From Lingula anatina (Eukaryota > Brachiopoda > Lingulata > Lingulida > Lingulidae), in assembly GCF_001039355.2 (NCBI RefSeq), contig NW_019773748.1, positions 80,291-144,290 of the forward strand: 64,000 nt of DNA, given 5' to 3'. Below, piece by piece: positions 1 to 54,193 of this stretch. The first letter of the stretch is position 1. The number at the start of each line of letters is the position of its first letter. A program made the translations under genes and the position numbers. The notes under the pieces were generated by a model. It was not told where the DNA came from. It saw only the letters and a list, made by a program, of their open reading frames with translations, and did no database searches.

Positions 1-482
1 ATCTGTTGTTATTGCTTTTGGATAATGCATTTTGTTATGGTCACTTTGACTCTTATCATATAATGGGAAAGTTAGTTAGTGTACCTTGTATTACCCAAGC
101 CTCTTAATAGTGTTCAAAAACAGGATATAAACACCAGGCTGTTGTATATTAAGCACCTTACTAACTCATTGAAACCATGGTAACTATGAATATGGTGCAA
201 TTTCAATGATTTCTCCCAAATAAGTTGTATTTTAGGTAAATTTGACAAAAACCACTCTGTAGATGATTTGTCATTTTTACTTGGACAACAACAAAAACAA
301 AGTAAAAGGTTAACGTAAAATCTGTTTGTATGTATGGTTGGTTGATGACAAAATATGTCTGAAAAAAAAAGCACTGTCATTCACACAGGACATTATAATT
401 TTGTTTCCAGAAGATAGATAACAAAAATTCCATAACACATACTATTTTCTTTATAAATACAAAGCATATTATGATATTGCAG

Positions 483-26756
<26,274 letters not shown>

Positions 26757-29700
26757 ATGTCACCACAAGTGGATAAAGAGCAAGACAATCCAAAAATGGC
26801 TGGACCAGTTTACTGTATGGGCAAGATAACCCTGTTATCTCAAATAGTATCAGCACTGCGACTCGGTCATAAAAATCCAAAAGGCACAGGAAAGCATCTG
26901 TTTTCATTCGGTGACCTATTTTCCTCTCTTAGAATAGAAGTTTAAGAAAGCCATTTTACTGTAGAAGTGTCACTTCTTGTTTGTCAACTCAGTCTATTGT
27001 GAAGTGCAATCATATCAGCTTTTGTTTTGCTATTTTTCCTTCTCCAGCACAAAAAATCCTGTCCACTTAATGCTTTATTCAATCTGACTAAACTAGCCAG
27101 GGTATTGCCATTGGTTGTCCAATATCTGTGCAGAGTAGGGTTTTCCTCATTAAGCCTCTTGAAGAGATTTAAAAAGAAATGCAAATTGGGTTCTAACTTG
27201 TAGCTGCATGACATGTTGTGCACACGTTCTTTACAGTGAGAGAGAGATACAGATGTGCAAGTTAAATTAAAGTATGTACTGTACTGGAAAGCCTTGTCAG
27301 TACACCAGACAAGTGGAGTAATCCACCAAGTTGTCTGAATTGTTAAACTAGTAACAGTAATTCAGCCTTCAGTCCATCTTACATTTACTTATGTATAAAT
27401 ATTCCTTTAGTTAAAATGTTAGATATCTAAGATATTATTCAAATGTCATTGGCAAATCTTATAATATTAGTGTCTGATATAGCAAACAACCACAATGAGT
27501 TAAGTCAGTTCCAATTAATGGTCGTGGAATTTTTTCCTGTGAATAAACTTACATGATATAATTATTCATCTTTAAAATTTGTCAAATATGCTTTATAAAT
27601 CAATATATGTTATCGTGTTGTTTTTTTTCTTTTGTGTAAATAGATCAAACCTGATGAAGTATGGAAGTTGTTTCATTATAGGTATTTATTATACTCTAAG
27701 GTGCTTTTAAATGAAGCTTTTGCTTATAACGTAGTTGTTTCCTGTCGCTGGACTTTTCTCTGCTCTTGCTCATATTGTACAGGTTCAGCACTTAATAAGG
27801 ATTTAAGTTAAGGGTTGTGCAATTGAGAATGATAATTTTATTTTCATTGATGGATATTATATGATATTATATGATGTTCCATTTTCTAATTATAAACTGC
27901 TGTAGGGTTTTTGTACTGTTAGATCAGAGAATTTGCAGATGGATCTCTGAAAGATCTTAACAATGCACTTGATTAAGGTGCTGCAGGTGTGCAAGATTTG
28001 GTGGTTTTTCTCTGTTTAGTATTTTTTGACTTTTTCTATCTTCAGATACAGCTGCATTCCAGATTTAAAGAGTTGTATTTTTGGGAAAGGCTTAGATAAA
28101 TGTCATGCTATAAGTAATTCCAAGTAGTACCAAGTTTTTTGTAGTACAGAGAGTAAGGGTACAAGTAAATAAAAATGTTATGGTTTTGCTGTAATGAAAT
28201 CATTGAACTGACAGCTCTGTACATAAATGATAAAAACAAGATAGCATTTTGGATCAGAGGACCAACCTGAAGTCCCTTTTTATTTTTGTTACAACATTAA
28301 ATTGGGAGCTACATTGATATAAAGTGATTTTTTCATATGCAATATTTTGATGATTTGTTACCAATTGACATAGATGGAAGGAGCATATGCATGCTACATT
28401 TTCCAAATAATGCAGATGCAACTTAATTCTGTTAGACCACTGATATTATTTCAGTTTGCCTGTTTTATTTCTAGACTAGTGCCTTATTTGAAATGGTTTA
28501 TTGCAACTTAATCTGGCAGAATCTAAAACTAGATAAATTCTACATTTATTCAGGTTATTGAAATATGTTTAGACATTAAATAATTTACTGGTAAGGAAAT
28601 TGGTGTACAGTGAGTAATTTTTTTGCAAACATTGTACATTGTTTAGAAATAAATTTTTGATTTTGTTTTCTTAAATAAATGTTGTGAAAGAAAGTTTTGT
28701 GTTTTCGTTCAGTCTTAAAGGAATGTGAAACCATGCCTTAAACACCAGAATAAGACTTGAATGTGCCTACTTAGTGTCCATGTACATTGATGTCACAGGA
28801 TGGCAAACATTACACCTCGTGTAAATATTAATATTCTGTATTCCTTTTATTATGGCAATTAAACAGGAGAATACAATATGCACCATTATGAATTTTAAAT
28901 GCTAATACATAGCATTCAAATACAGATCACTTGTAGCATCCTCCTAGGGAAATTTGACAACTCTCCAAAAATCTTAAACTACCCAGAATAACTTGTTCTG
29001 CATCAGATTGTTCAACTCTAGAATAAATAGAAAAGTATATCACAGTTAAAGACATTTTTCTTCTCATAAGCTTTAATTAATAATATTGCATCCCAAAACC
29101 AATATACTGTAGCATATGGTCTATTTCAGCATATGCCTTTAATGTGCTAGAAGACAAAACTTGGCTTACATTATGACTGAACTCTTCATGAACTCTTCAT
29201 AGGCTACATGATATTGTGCGCAGTAAAACACTTGCATAAAATTTAAAGAGATAACAACTCTTTGTTTTGGAAAAAAAACTGGTTTCCTAGGGTAAATGAT
29301 GATTTTTCCCAAACTTACCAATGGTTTATGAATCCATTTTAACATTCACAGTTAGTCCATGTTTTTTTTTTGTTTTTTTTTTTTTTGTATAGGCTTTTTT
29401 CTTAAAATAATCTCTTAAGAAATTATTATGGAGGTATAGCTATCTATAAAGGTCCACATGGTCAGATGGCAAGCACAGATTCCAGACTAAAACTGCTGTT
29501 TTTGTTGTAAAATGGAATAAATTACATTCCTATGGGTTTTTTACAAGTAATGTATTTATAGTGAAATCTGAATCTCGTTCGAACAGTTATCCCTGTAAAA
29601 CGTATATATCTTTGTAATAAATATTATATTTTTCTTCCTAAAGCAATGAATCTTTGCAACTTTTTTGAAAAAAGGTAATCAATTACATATCACATATTTC

Positions 29701-29955
29701 ACATTAACAGCTACTGGGCATAAAAATTGAACAAGCATCTAATACTTCTTAAATAATTTTTCACCTTATTAATCAAAGAAATTTTCCCTGCACACATTCC
29801 CAACCACATCTGTCTACTTGAATGTTTGAATATGTGTCTATAAGTAAGGTGTGTGTTATTGCAATTTCCAAAATTGTGCCACAATTATTGGCATATTTAT
29901 TTGAATGTCATCTTTGGATTTCTTACAATTCTCCTTATTCCAGCATCTTGTGTGG
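26757..29955. other. Rabphilin 3' UTR and tail-to-tail spacer
   Basis: Follows the rabphilin stop. AATAAA signals at 27542, 28648-28653 and 28674-28679 are candidate poly(A) sites, the last pair implying a 3' UTR of about 1.9 kb. AATAAA on the - strand at 29896-29901 lies about 55 bases past the oxidase stop and is its probable poly(A) signal. A dispersed repeat occupies 29250-29540. No further gene is seen. Confidence 0.55.
29250..29540. repeat. Dispersed repeat, copy B
   Basis: Counterpart of the repeat at 1790-3110: shared blocks include GATAACAACTCTTTGTTTTG, GGTTTATGAATCCATTTTAA, AAGAAATTATTATGGAGGTA and ATAGCTATCTATAAAGGTCC. In copy B a T-rich run takes the place of the GTCGCC array and gap of copy A. 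It lies between the rabphilin and oxidase 3' ends. Confidence 0.6.
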
Positions 29956-47121
<17,166 letters not shown>

Positions 47122-47400
47122 TGTGCCTGATGTCCCATCTGTGTGTGCATACGTAAGTCTTTCACCTCCCCAAATGCGGTCGCATCATGTCACGTGATAA
47201 AAACACGACCCACAAGGTAAAGGTCATCCCTACGGACTGCTACAGATTGAAAATTATTATTTTTTCAATAAAATTCTATGTACAATTTTATCTGTAGTAT
47301 AATATGTTTTTGAATTTTCTTTATGTAACGTTTCAATGTTTTAATCAGTATCTAACCATGCCAACCACTAACAAACTACCCACTGTATTCTGCGGACCTT
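47122..47400. promoter_or_regulatory. Shared bidirectional promoter, oxidase (-) and 1274-aa gene (+)
   Basis: The oxidase ATG (47121, leftward) and the probable untranslated first exon of the 1274-aa gene (ending at the 47455 GTATGT donor, rightward) are under 340 bases apart. Between them lie GTCACGTGA (47189-47197), a palindromic E-box of the USF/MITF/TFEB type, and AAGGTAAAGGTCA (47214-47226), which resembles a nuclear-receptor half-site with a degenerate upstream half. No TATA box is seen. CpG is more frequent here than in the introns. Transcription start sites are inferred. Confidence 0.5.
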
Positions 47401-48680
47401 ATCTGCTGGACGGTTAGACGGCAGAGGGCACCACGTCAAAAAGAAAAAGATCAGGTATGTTCCTTATTAAAATGTAAATATAAGAATGGATGTGTTGCTT
47501 TTAAAAGTACCTTCATATACTAAACAAATGTCCATTTACCATTTGTAAGAAAAGGAAGCACGGATTGGCGGGTTAAAGAGGATTTATACGTCCTCAAACA
47601 GCAACGCCCAGCATTAACCTGATTTTAACTTTCCATTTTCGGGTCTTCTTCGACAAGTTACTTATTATTCATTATGATAGAATAACCTAAATAATAATGC
47701 GAAAAGACAGTGTAACTGAAGTAAAGTGAAGTTAGCAAAGTGTCGGACCATTTCTTTCACGTGTTAATGTTACTAAATAATTTTTCTTTAGAATTCGAGA
47801 TATTAGGGACACTAAAAAGTGGCATTTCAACAAGAGTCACAGATAATCCATACTACTAATAATAATCATACAGAAACATGTTTTTCTGTGTTACGTATAT
47901 GAAATATGTTTTGTGTTAAGTTCATGCTACGTGCGACTCAAGTGTATTTTTAACTTGTGATGTGTTTATTGAACTCAAATAGTTCTCGTGTTGTACAGTA
48001 CACATGCAAACTTTTTCTTAAGATACAAAATTAAGGGGGTTAGGTTATACAATATAAATTTTACAGATATGTATACTATGGAGAGTCTAACATGTTGTGT
48101 TCATTTTTTTGCAGGTATGGTTTAATGCAGTGCCACATGTGTCGTGTTCCTTTCACATAGAAGAAAATTTCCAAGGAATAGCACACAGTGTCAAAAACAT
48201 AATTATACAATTTTAGACATTTTTGTAGAGTTGACCGGTTTTTCAATCATATTTTTTACTTATCTGTTTCCTTTTTTCTCATTTATTCCTTTTATTTTCA
48301 AACAAAGTTATGATGTTTGGGACACTGTATATTTTTCATTTTGGTTACTCATTGACATTGTAAGAATTGCTATTCCTTTTAATTGTCTTGAAGCAACAAT
48401 CTCCCTGCTGCTTGAAAGCAAGGTTTACTTTTAGAACAAGACTCCAAAATCAAATTTCCTTGTTCAATACTTATTTTTTATTACCTACCACAGCTGTAAA
48501 ATAGGATTAAAAACTGACAATCAGATATGTGCTGATACTGTATCTGTTTTTAAAGTTGACATTTGTAAATTTGTATTTGTATGCACCATTGAGATTGATG
48601 AATACGAAAAATTAGAATTGAATACTAATGTCCATATTTTAAACATTCAGGTATGAATTAGCAGCCATAAAAACTGAACA
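47380..48680 (+). other. 5' untranslated exon and intron of the 1274-aa gene
   Basis: A donor AG|GTATGT at 47455 and acceptors at 48114 (TTTTTTTGCAG) and 48650 (AAACATTCAG) fit a first non-coding exon ending at 47454 and a second starting at 48115 or 48651. CAGGTATG occurs at all three sites, so 48115-48650 might itself be an optional piece. A second CACGTG lies at 47758-47763. Confidence 0.45.
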
Positions 48681-51600
48681 ATGAGAACCAGGCACCAGAG
48701 AAGAAAACCAAGTGCCAAACTGAGAGATGGGGCAGAGGACAAAAAGAAGGTAGTCCATAAACGGCCAAATGCTTATGGTAAAGATGCCTTTGAGTTTAAT
48801 GTGGATAGCATTAACTTCAAAGCAGCCAACAAAAGAGCAAGTTCAGGGGCTAGTTCTATTCAGGCAAAAAAGAAGAAACCTTCCTCTGGCCAGGGTAAAA
48901 CAAAACCTCAATCATCACAGACTGTGACCAAGGTTGGGTCTGGAAAATCAAAAGATGTGGCATCTAAAACAAATCAACAGAAATTCTTCTATGTTCAGTG
49001 TCCAGCAAAGCCATCAGTGTCCAGGGTTCAGGGCACGGCAACCAGTAACACCTCTGTGAAGATTGTTAGTCATGAGGGGACAATAAAGACTACATGTGTA
49101 CAAACAGTTGCTTCAGCATCTGCAGGTACTCACAGTAACACATTTGTCAGTAGCCAGAGGTTACGAAAACAGAAAACAATATCAGGGTGCCCATGTTGTA
49201 CAGCCAAAACAAGTTTAACACACAGTCAACTGCCTTCAAAAAATGACTTAGTTTATCACAAAGAAACAAAGGTAAAAACTTCAGTTTCTGCATCACAGCA
49301 ACTACTTAAAAAATCTAGTGCTACATCTACTCACACTAGTCCATTTTCAAGAATGAGCCTACTTCCACAGAAGAGACCAAATTCGGGATCTAAAGGAAGT
49401 GACTACAGCTGCTTGGACTTCAGACCATCTTCAAAGAAGGCTAAATTGGAATCTGAATCTGACTCTGACTGTATAATCATAAAAGTAAAAGGCCCAGTTT
49501 CTACAGATAGGGAAGTACAACAGACGATGAAGAAAAAGAAAATCTGCAAGCCTCCTGTTGTAAACATTGATAATGAACTTAACAGGGAGGTATCCCACCC
49601 CTCGGAGATTATAACTCAGGAACAATTCCTCAGTATTTACGGGTTGGTCAGCAAGTCAGTTCTTGAAACAAACAGAAGTGCTACTCCAGAAAACCCATGC
49701 AAGCTACACAGATCTCCAGGTGGCAAACTGCGACGACTGAAGACTCACAAATTCATTTCCAAATTCACATCCCGCAAGCTGCACCTTGACCCAGCTAAAG
49801 TGGTCAGTCCGTTGGCTGTGCTGAACAAGAGCAGGGGGCACCTAGGCCACATGTCCAAAGATATCCTGCGTCTGTATGATGCTCACTGTGGAAATAAAAT
49901 GCCTCTAGTCAAACTCAACAAAGTTCTGCCAGGTTTGACTGATAGCCAAATTCAGCCTAGTTCATCTTCATCTTTGAAACTGTTCACTTCCTCAAAGCAA
50001 GATATCATAGCACGTTGTGATAACAAACATGCTATCTCTACAGACAAAGTTAGAGCTGGTGTTTCTGGAACCTGTGTTTATCCACAATACTCCATTTCTG
50101 ACACTCATGAAGCTAGGGAGAGAAAAACTCCCCCATTAGAATGTGATGAAACGCTCAGTGATACAGACTCCCCTGGCGAAAAAACTGGTATTAAACAAGC
50201 AGGCTACTCCTTGTTTAGAATCTCAGACAATGTGGTGACTTGTATACAAGGGGAAGTGCATGCAGAGAGTGAGGAAACCCAAGAGTTGAGGAGTCCAGAG
50301 AGGGTAGATGAGCTGTCTTTAACTTGCAATGAGGAGATGATGAAAGAGAGTGACGAGTCCTATGGTCAAGATGATACCAATAGCCAGGAAACATCTGACA
50401 CATCCTGTATTAATGAAGCCAGCATCCTTAATGAACTTCAGCCACTGAAAGACATAAATCCTGTTGAGGAAGGTGCAGCATCAGATAAAGCAGAGCAAAG
50501 TCACCTAGTAGATTTTGAGAACTTGTTACATGCTCTGGCTCCAGAGAACAGTTTGATAAGGCAGTTTTCTGATCTCAGGAAGGATGACAAGCAAGCGTGC
50601 AATGTTGATGACTATAAAAAGATATCAGAAGATGTCAGTGATATCAATACAAAAATGAATGTTGTTTTTTATATGGGCAAATGTGATACAGACTGTGAAG
50701 CAAAATCTCCCGAAACAACTGCTCCTGAAAGTTTTAAACAAAATTTTGATGGTTCACATTCATCTACTCATTCAGATTTTGATGAAAACCAAGTCAAACG
50801 AGAGGCAAACAGTCAAAATGTGACTGACAAATGTAGCTTGAATGTGAAAGTAGAAGAGCCATGTCTGCTTTCAAAGAAGGATGACGGGTCCTTACCACTA
50901 GAAAGAAACCAGCTTCTTTTAATGAAAGATGGTGCTAGACCTACCACAAGTGATCAGTCCAAAGATCTGATAGCTGCCGAAGATGCTCCTCTGGTAGAAT
51001 TGGGTTCCTGTAATGATAACGCCATAAGCAAGAAAGTTGGTGCAATTAATGGTGATGGTGTAAGTAGTGACACAGGCAGCATCTCACAAGTGATCTTTCC
51101 AAGTGACTCTGAAATATCTAAGGATGAAACTGCCATAATGACCAGTCCAAACTGTGAAGATACAGCAGAGTTTGAATGCCAAAAAATTAAAACACATTGT
51201 GCTGTCCAAGATACAATGTGTCATTTTGATGGATTTAAAACCTTGGAAAATTCTGTCCATGATCCAAAAGCTACTTCAGAAAATTCTGACGAAGAAAATT
51301 TAGCTTCTTTACCTCAACCAAGTGGATTGAGTATTGAAGAAGCAGTTTTGGAACCTGAGGAGATAACAGGCTCAAAGTGCTATGTTGAAAGCTCACTTGT
51401 CAAAGTGGCAAGATCAGAAGATGGTGATTATTCATCCATCATAGACACAGCTGAAAAACTTAAGCAGGAGATATCAGAGAATGCAGTTATGGCCCTAAAG
51501 GAAGCCCTTATAGAGAGCATTGTAGAACAAGGTCTCTCTGAGGATTTGATTCCAATAGTTGACTCTGAAGAAGTGGTTGTTGGAGCATCTGGTTTTTCCA

Positions 51601-52505
51601 CACAGAACTCTGAAGATCAGGGGACAACAGCCAGTGAATGTATAGACATGGAATCAGCAAGTTTTGATGAGAAAAAACATAATATTGTTGAAGAAGATAC
51701 CTCTGTGGGTGACCCTATTAAGCAGGTAGATAACAAAGAGTCCAGTCCATCCGGAAGTATGCCTCTGCTGACCACTTTACTCACAAGTACGATGGAGACA
51801 GACTCCAAACTCACTACCATCACAGACACCTTGGTAGAAAAGCTGTGTGCCATGACAGATGAGACTACAATGGACTATGCTACACTGAAAAATTTGTATA
51901 ACATTCTTCCCAACGAGACCCTTGACCTTGACCTGCCAGTGGAATATGAGAATGAAATTTCCACAAGGTCAAGGCCAGTGACACCTGAACATGACATGGT
52001 GCCAACTTACTTCCCTCCTGCAGGAGAAAGGCGTGAAAGGGAGACCTCACCAATAATTGAAGAAGGGCTTCCAGCTCCAGAGGTTTATGGAGAACGGGTT
52101 GAAGTAGAGCCAGGGTCCAGTACGGCTGACCAGCATTGTCCAAGCAGTACAACTTCAGCCATTGCTAGCAAGTCCCCTGCTATGATGAAAATGATGAAAG
52201 TTATTTTTCGCCCCATGAGAAACCCATGGATTTGTGGACAAACCAGTCTTGATGTCAATGATGTTAACATGCCACGTGCATGTCGCATACCTCACATATG
52301 TGATGTGTGTTGGGTGAATGATCATGCTTATTGTCGCAACATGAAACGTGGAAGTGCAGCTCTTGGAAGCTGCCTGCATAATTTCAAACCATGTGAGCAT
52401 TTTACCTATGATACTCTTAAAAAGACCATGGACGTCATTGAAATCAAAGGTTTGGCTCCTAGACAGTTGCCCAACATATTGAGGAGAAAGAAAAAAGACA
52501 AATGA
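48681..52505 (+). CDS. Unrecognised 1274-aa Lys/Ser/Glu-rich protein with C-terminal Cys/His module
   Basis: One uninterrupted coding exon. The ATG at 48681 has A at -3 and is the first ATG of the frame after the 48650 acceptor. The first 120 residues are strongly basic with several KKKK/RRK nuclear-localisation-like strings. Residues near 170-173 read CPCC. The centre is acidic, Ser/Thr-rich and low in hydrophobics, so probably disordered, with a more ordered patch around LHRSPGGKLRRLKTHKF to KMPLVKLNKVLPGL. The tail (from residue 1182) has Cys 1185, 1201, 1207, 1210, 1218, 1231 and 1238 plus His 1205, 1215, 1233 and 1240, including a HICDVC motif, and ends in RRKKKDK. This looks like a compact zinc-binding domain. 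I do not recognise the family. Nuclear function is inferred from composition only. Confidence 0.9.
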   Translation: MRTRHQRRKPSAKLRDGAEDKKKVVHKRPNAYGKDAFEFNVDSINFKAANKRASSGASSIQAKKKKPSSGQGKTKPQSSQTVTKVGSGKSKDVASKTNQQKFFYVQCPAKPSVSRVQGTATSNTSVKIVSHEGTIKTTCVQTVASASAGTHSNTFVSSQRLRKQKTISGCPCCTAKTSLTHSQLPSKNDLVYHKETKVKTSVSASQQLLKKSSATSTHTSPFSRMSLLPQKRPNSGSKGSDYSCLDFRPSSKKAKLESESDSDCIIIKVKGPVSTDREVQQTMKKKKICKPPVVNIDNELNREVSHPSEIITQEQFLSIYGLVSKSVLETNRSATPENPCKLHRSPGGKLRRLKTHKFISKFTSRKLHLDPAKVVSPLAVLNKSRGHLGHMSKDILRLYDAHCGNKMPLVKLNKVLPGLTDSQIQPSSSSSLKLFTSSKQDIIARCDNKHAISTDKVRAGVSGTCVYPQYSISDTHEARERKTPPLECDETLSDTDSPGEKTGIKQAGYSLFRISDNVVTCIQGEVHAESEETQELRSPERVDELSLTCNEEMMKESDESYGQDDTNSQETSDTSCINEASILNELQPLKDINPVEEGAASDKAEQSHLVDFENLLHALAPENSLIRQFSDLRKDDKQACNVDDYKKISEDVSDINTKMNVVFYMGKCDTDCEAKSPETTAPESFKQNFDGSHSSTHSDFDENQVKREANSQNVTDKCSLNVKVEEPCLLSKKDDGSLPLERNQLLLMKDGARPTTSDQSKDLIAAEDAPLVELGSCNDNAISKKVGAINGDGVSSDTGSISQVIFPSDSEISKDETAIMTSPNCEDTAEFECQKIKTHCAVQDTMCHFDGFKTLENSVHDPKATSENSDEENLASLPQPSGLSIEEAVLEPEEITGSKCYVESSLVKVARSEDGDYSSIIDTAEKLKQEISENAVMALKEALIESIVEQGLSEDLIPIVDSEEVVVGASGFSTQNSEDQGTTASECIDMESASFDEKKHNIVEEDTSVGDPIKQVDNKESSPSGSMPLLTTLLTSTMETDSKLTTITDTLVEKLCAMTDETTMDYATLKNLYNILPNETLDLDLPVEYENEISTRSRPVTPEHDMVPTYFPPAGERRERETSPIIEEGLPAPEVYGERVEVEPGSSTADQHCPSSTTSAIASKSPAMMKMMKVIFRPMRNPWICGQTSLDVNDVNMPRACRIPHICDVCWVNDHAYCRNMKRGSAALGSCLHNFKPCEHFTYDTLKKTMDVIEIKGLAPRQLPNILRRKKKDK

Positions 52506-54193
52506 GCATCTTATAAATTTGTTAAATCTTCATTAATTCAACAATATCTACTATAGATTTGCATGAGAATACATGCATAGAAAAGATATTCTTCTAAAGA
52601 TATAAAGTTAAACCATGTTTGAGAAAGTACATTTAAGAGTGATAAGATGTATGAGACATTATTGTTGTTATACAGGTGTTAAAATACATAATGGAAGACA
52701 TACTATCAAGAGTGCAATTTTAGGTATTACCACAGACTGTAAGTTATGTAGTTGCACTATTTATGTTGTGCATGCTTATGTGCGATTAAAGGTTTCCTAA
52801 TTTTTTTTGTTTATTCAACAGTTTTGTTTAGCATGGAATGCATTTGAGTATATAAATATAATTTACGAACATATAAATATAAACATATAATTATAAATAT
52901 AATATTATTTACGAACAATTAAAGTTGCTTACAAGCATTTGTTTAGATAGATAGATATTCTTTTGTTAGCTTTCCTTGCAAGCTTCATTCAGTTAATAAT
53001 TCAGAAAAAGTCTATTATTCAGATAATGGTATGTTTAATGAGTCATTTAGTGTTTATTTCATCAGGGATGTTACAGAAATAAATTAAAGAATTTCATCTT
53101 TTTATTTGACAAGCTCTTTCATATTTTGAATGTTACAGGTGTGCATAGACTATAAGGTACTTTTTATGTCATGTGTCTTGTGATTGGTAATCATTATAAT
53201 ATTTATTGTCACTGTACAGAATTATTTAATGTTGAAAATGTTTTTCTTCAATGGCATACATTCATCAGAAAGCAGCATGCTAACCACAAATGATATGTTA
53301 ATTGGTTATATTTTTCCACATGGACACCATTGTCTTTTACAGCGCTTGACCACAGATTGTTTACAATATATATAATCAGAAAAAGAAGTATCTGTAGGAT
53401 TGTTAACCTTTTAAAGCTTATGTTATGCCCTATTTGATTTTGACTTATGTAAGTGGTGTATGGATCAGTTATATCTATATCTTCAATTCTGTAAGTTCTG
53501 TTTCAGTCGTGTCATTAAAGTAAGGTATCTACATTCAGAGTAAAAAATATATTGTGATTATGAATATTTTTTTCATTTATTCTATCATCTTATATTTTAA
53601 CATGATCATTGCCCAGGTATATTTCACCTGTATCCAGTAGGCTCATTCCCATACACACCATTGATCTTCATGAATCAGCCCAACTATTAGGGTACTCTCG
53701 CTGACTGCAATCAGCTTAACTGAATGACACACTTCTTCTTGCCGTTAAGTAGAATACAGATTGGTTGATGATTATATGAGTTTGTTAGAAAAAGGAGCAG
53801 GTGTGTCATTCAGTTAAGATTGGTGGGTTGAATTCAATAAGCATGGAATGGATTCTTCATATCATTCTCTTTTACATTTTCAAGTAAGCAGCTTGTAACT
53901 ATTAAATACGAAAATTTACAATCATCCTACTTTCATAATGATGTGGAAGAGTATCACAAAAGGCTTAATTCAAAGTTCCACATACAAGTACTGGTTTCAT
54001 CAACAGCAAATGATTATTGACAAATATTGTCGGTTTTGGTAAGAAATTGATGTTCTTGGCAATAAAACACAACTGCTCATTTATCCATATATTACTGGCC
54101 CTTTTAAACTTACATTTCTAATTGTAGCAGTGCAGTTGCCCCACACTACATCTAAATAATCTAAATCCAACAACTTGAATTTGGAATAACGCA
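52506..54193. other. Convergent spacer, 1274-aa gene and prenylcysteine oxidase 3' ends
   Basis: ATTAAA at 52785-52790 and AATAAA near 53080 are candidate poly(A) signals for the 1274-aa gene. A TTTATT (AATAAA on the - strand) near 53577 could serve the oppositely running gene. A weak hairpin at about 53690-53830 has arms containing CTTAACTGAATGACACAC and the inverted GTGTGTCATTCAGTTAAG. No gene seen. Confidence 0.5.
53690..53830. repeat. Inverted repeat (CTTAACTGAATGACACAC arms)
   Basis: Left arm near 53713-53730 and right arm near 53800-53817 are reverse complements over about 18 bases. The flank CTCGCTGACTGCAATCAGCTTAA resembles the hairpin units in oxidase intron 1, so this is probably the same broad repeat type. 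Confidence 0.55.

Noticed and set aside
48144-48434. 96-codon hydrophobic frame just before the 1274-aa gene
   Set aside because: Lies in the probable 5' untranslated or intron region; T-rich sequence gives chance hydrophobic codons and there is no conserved motif.
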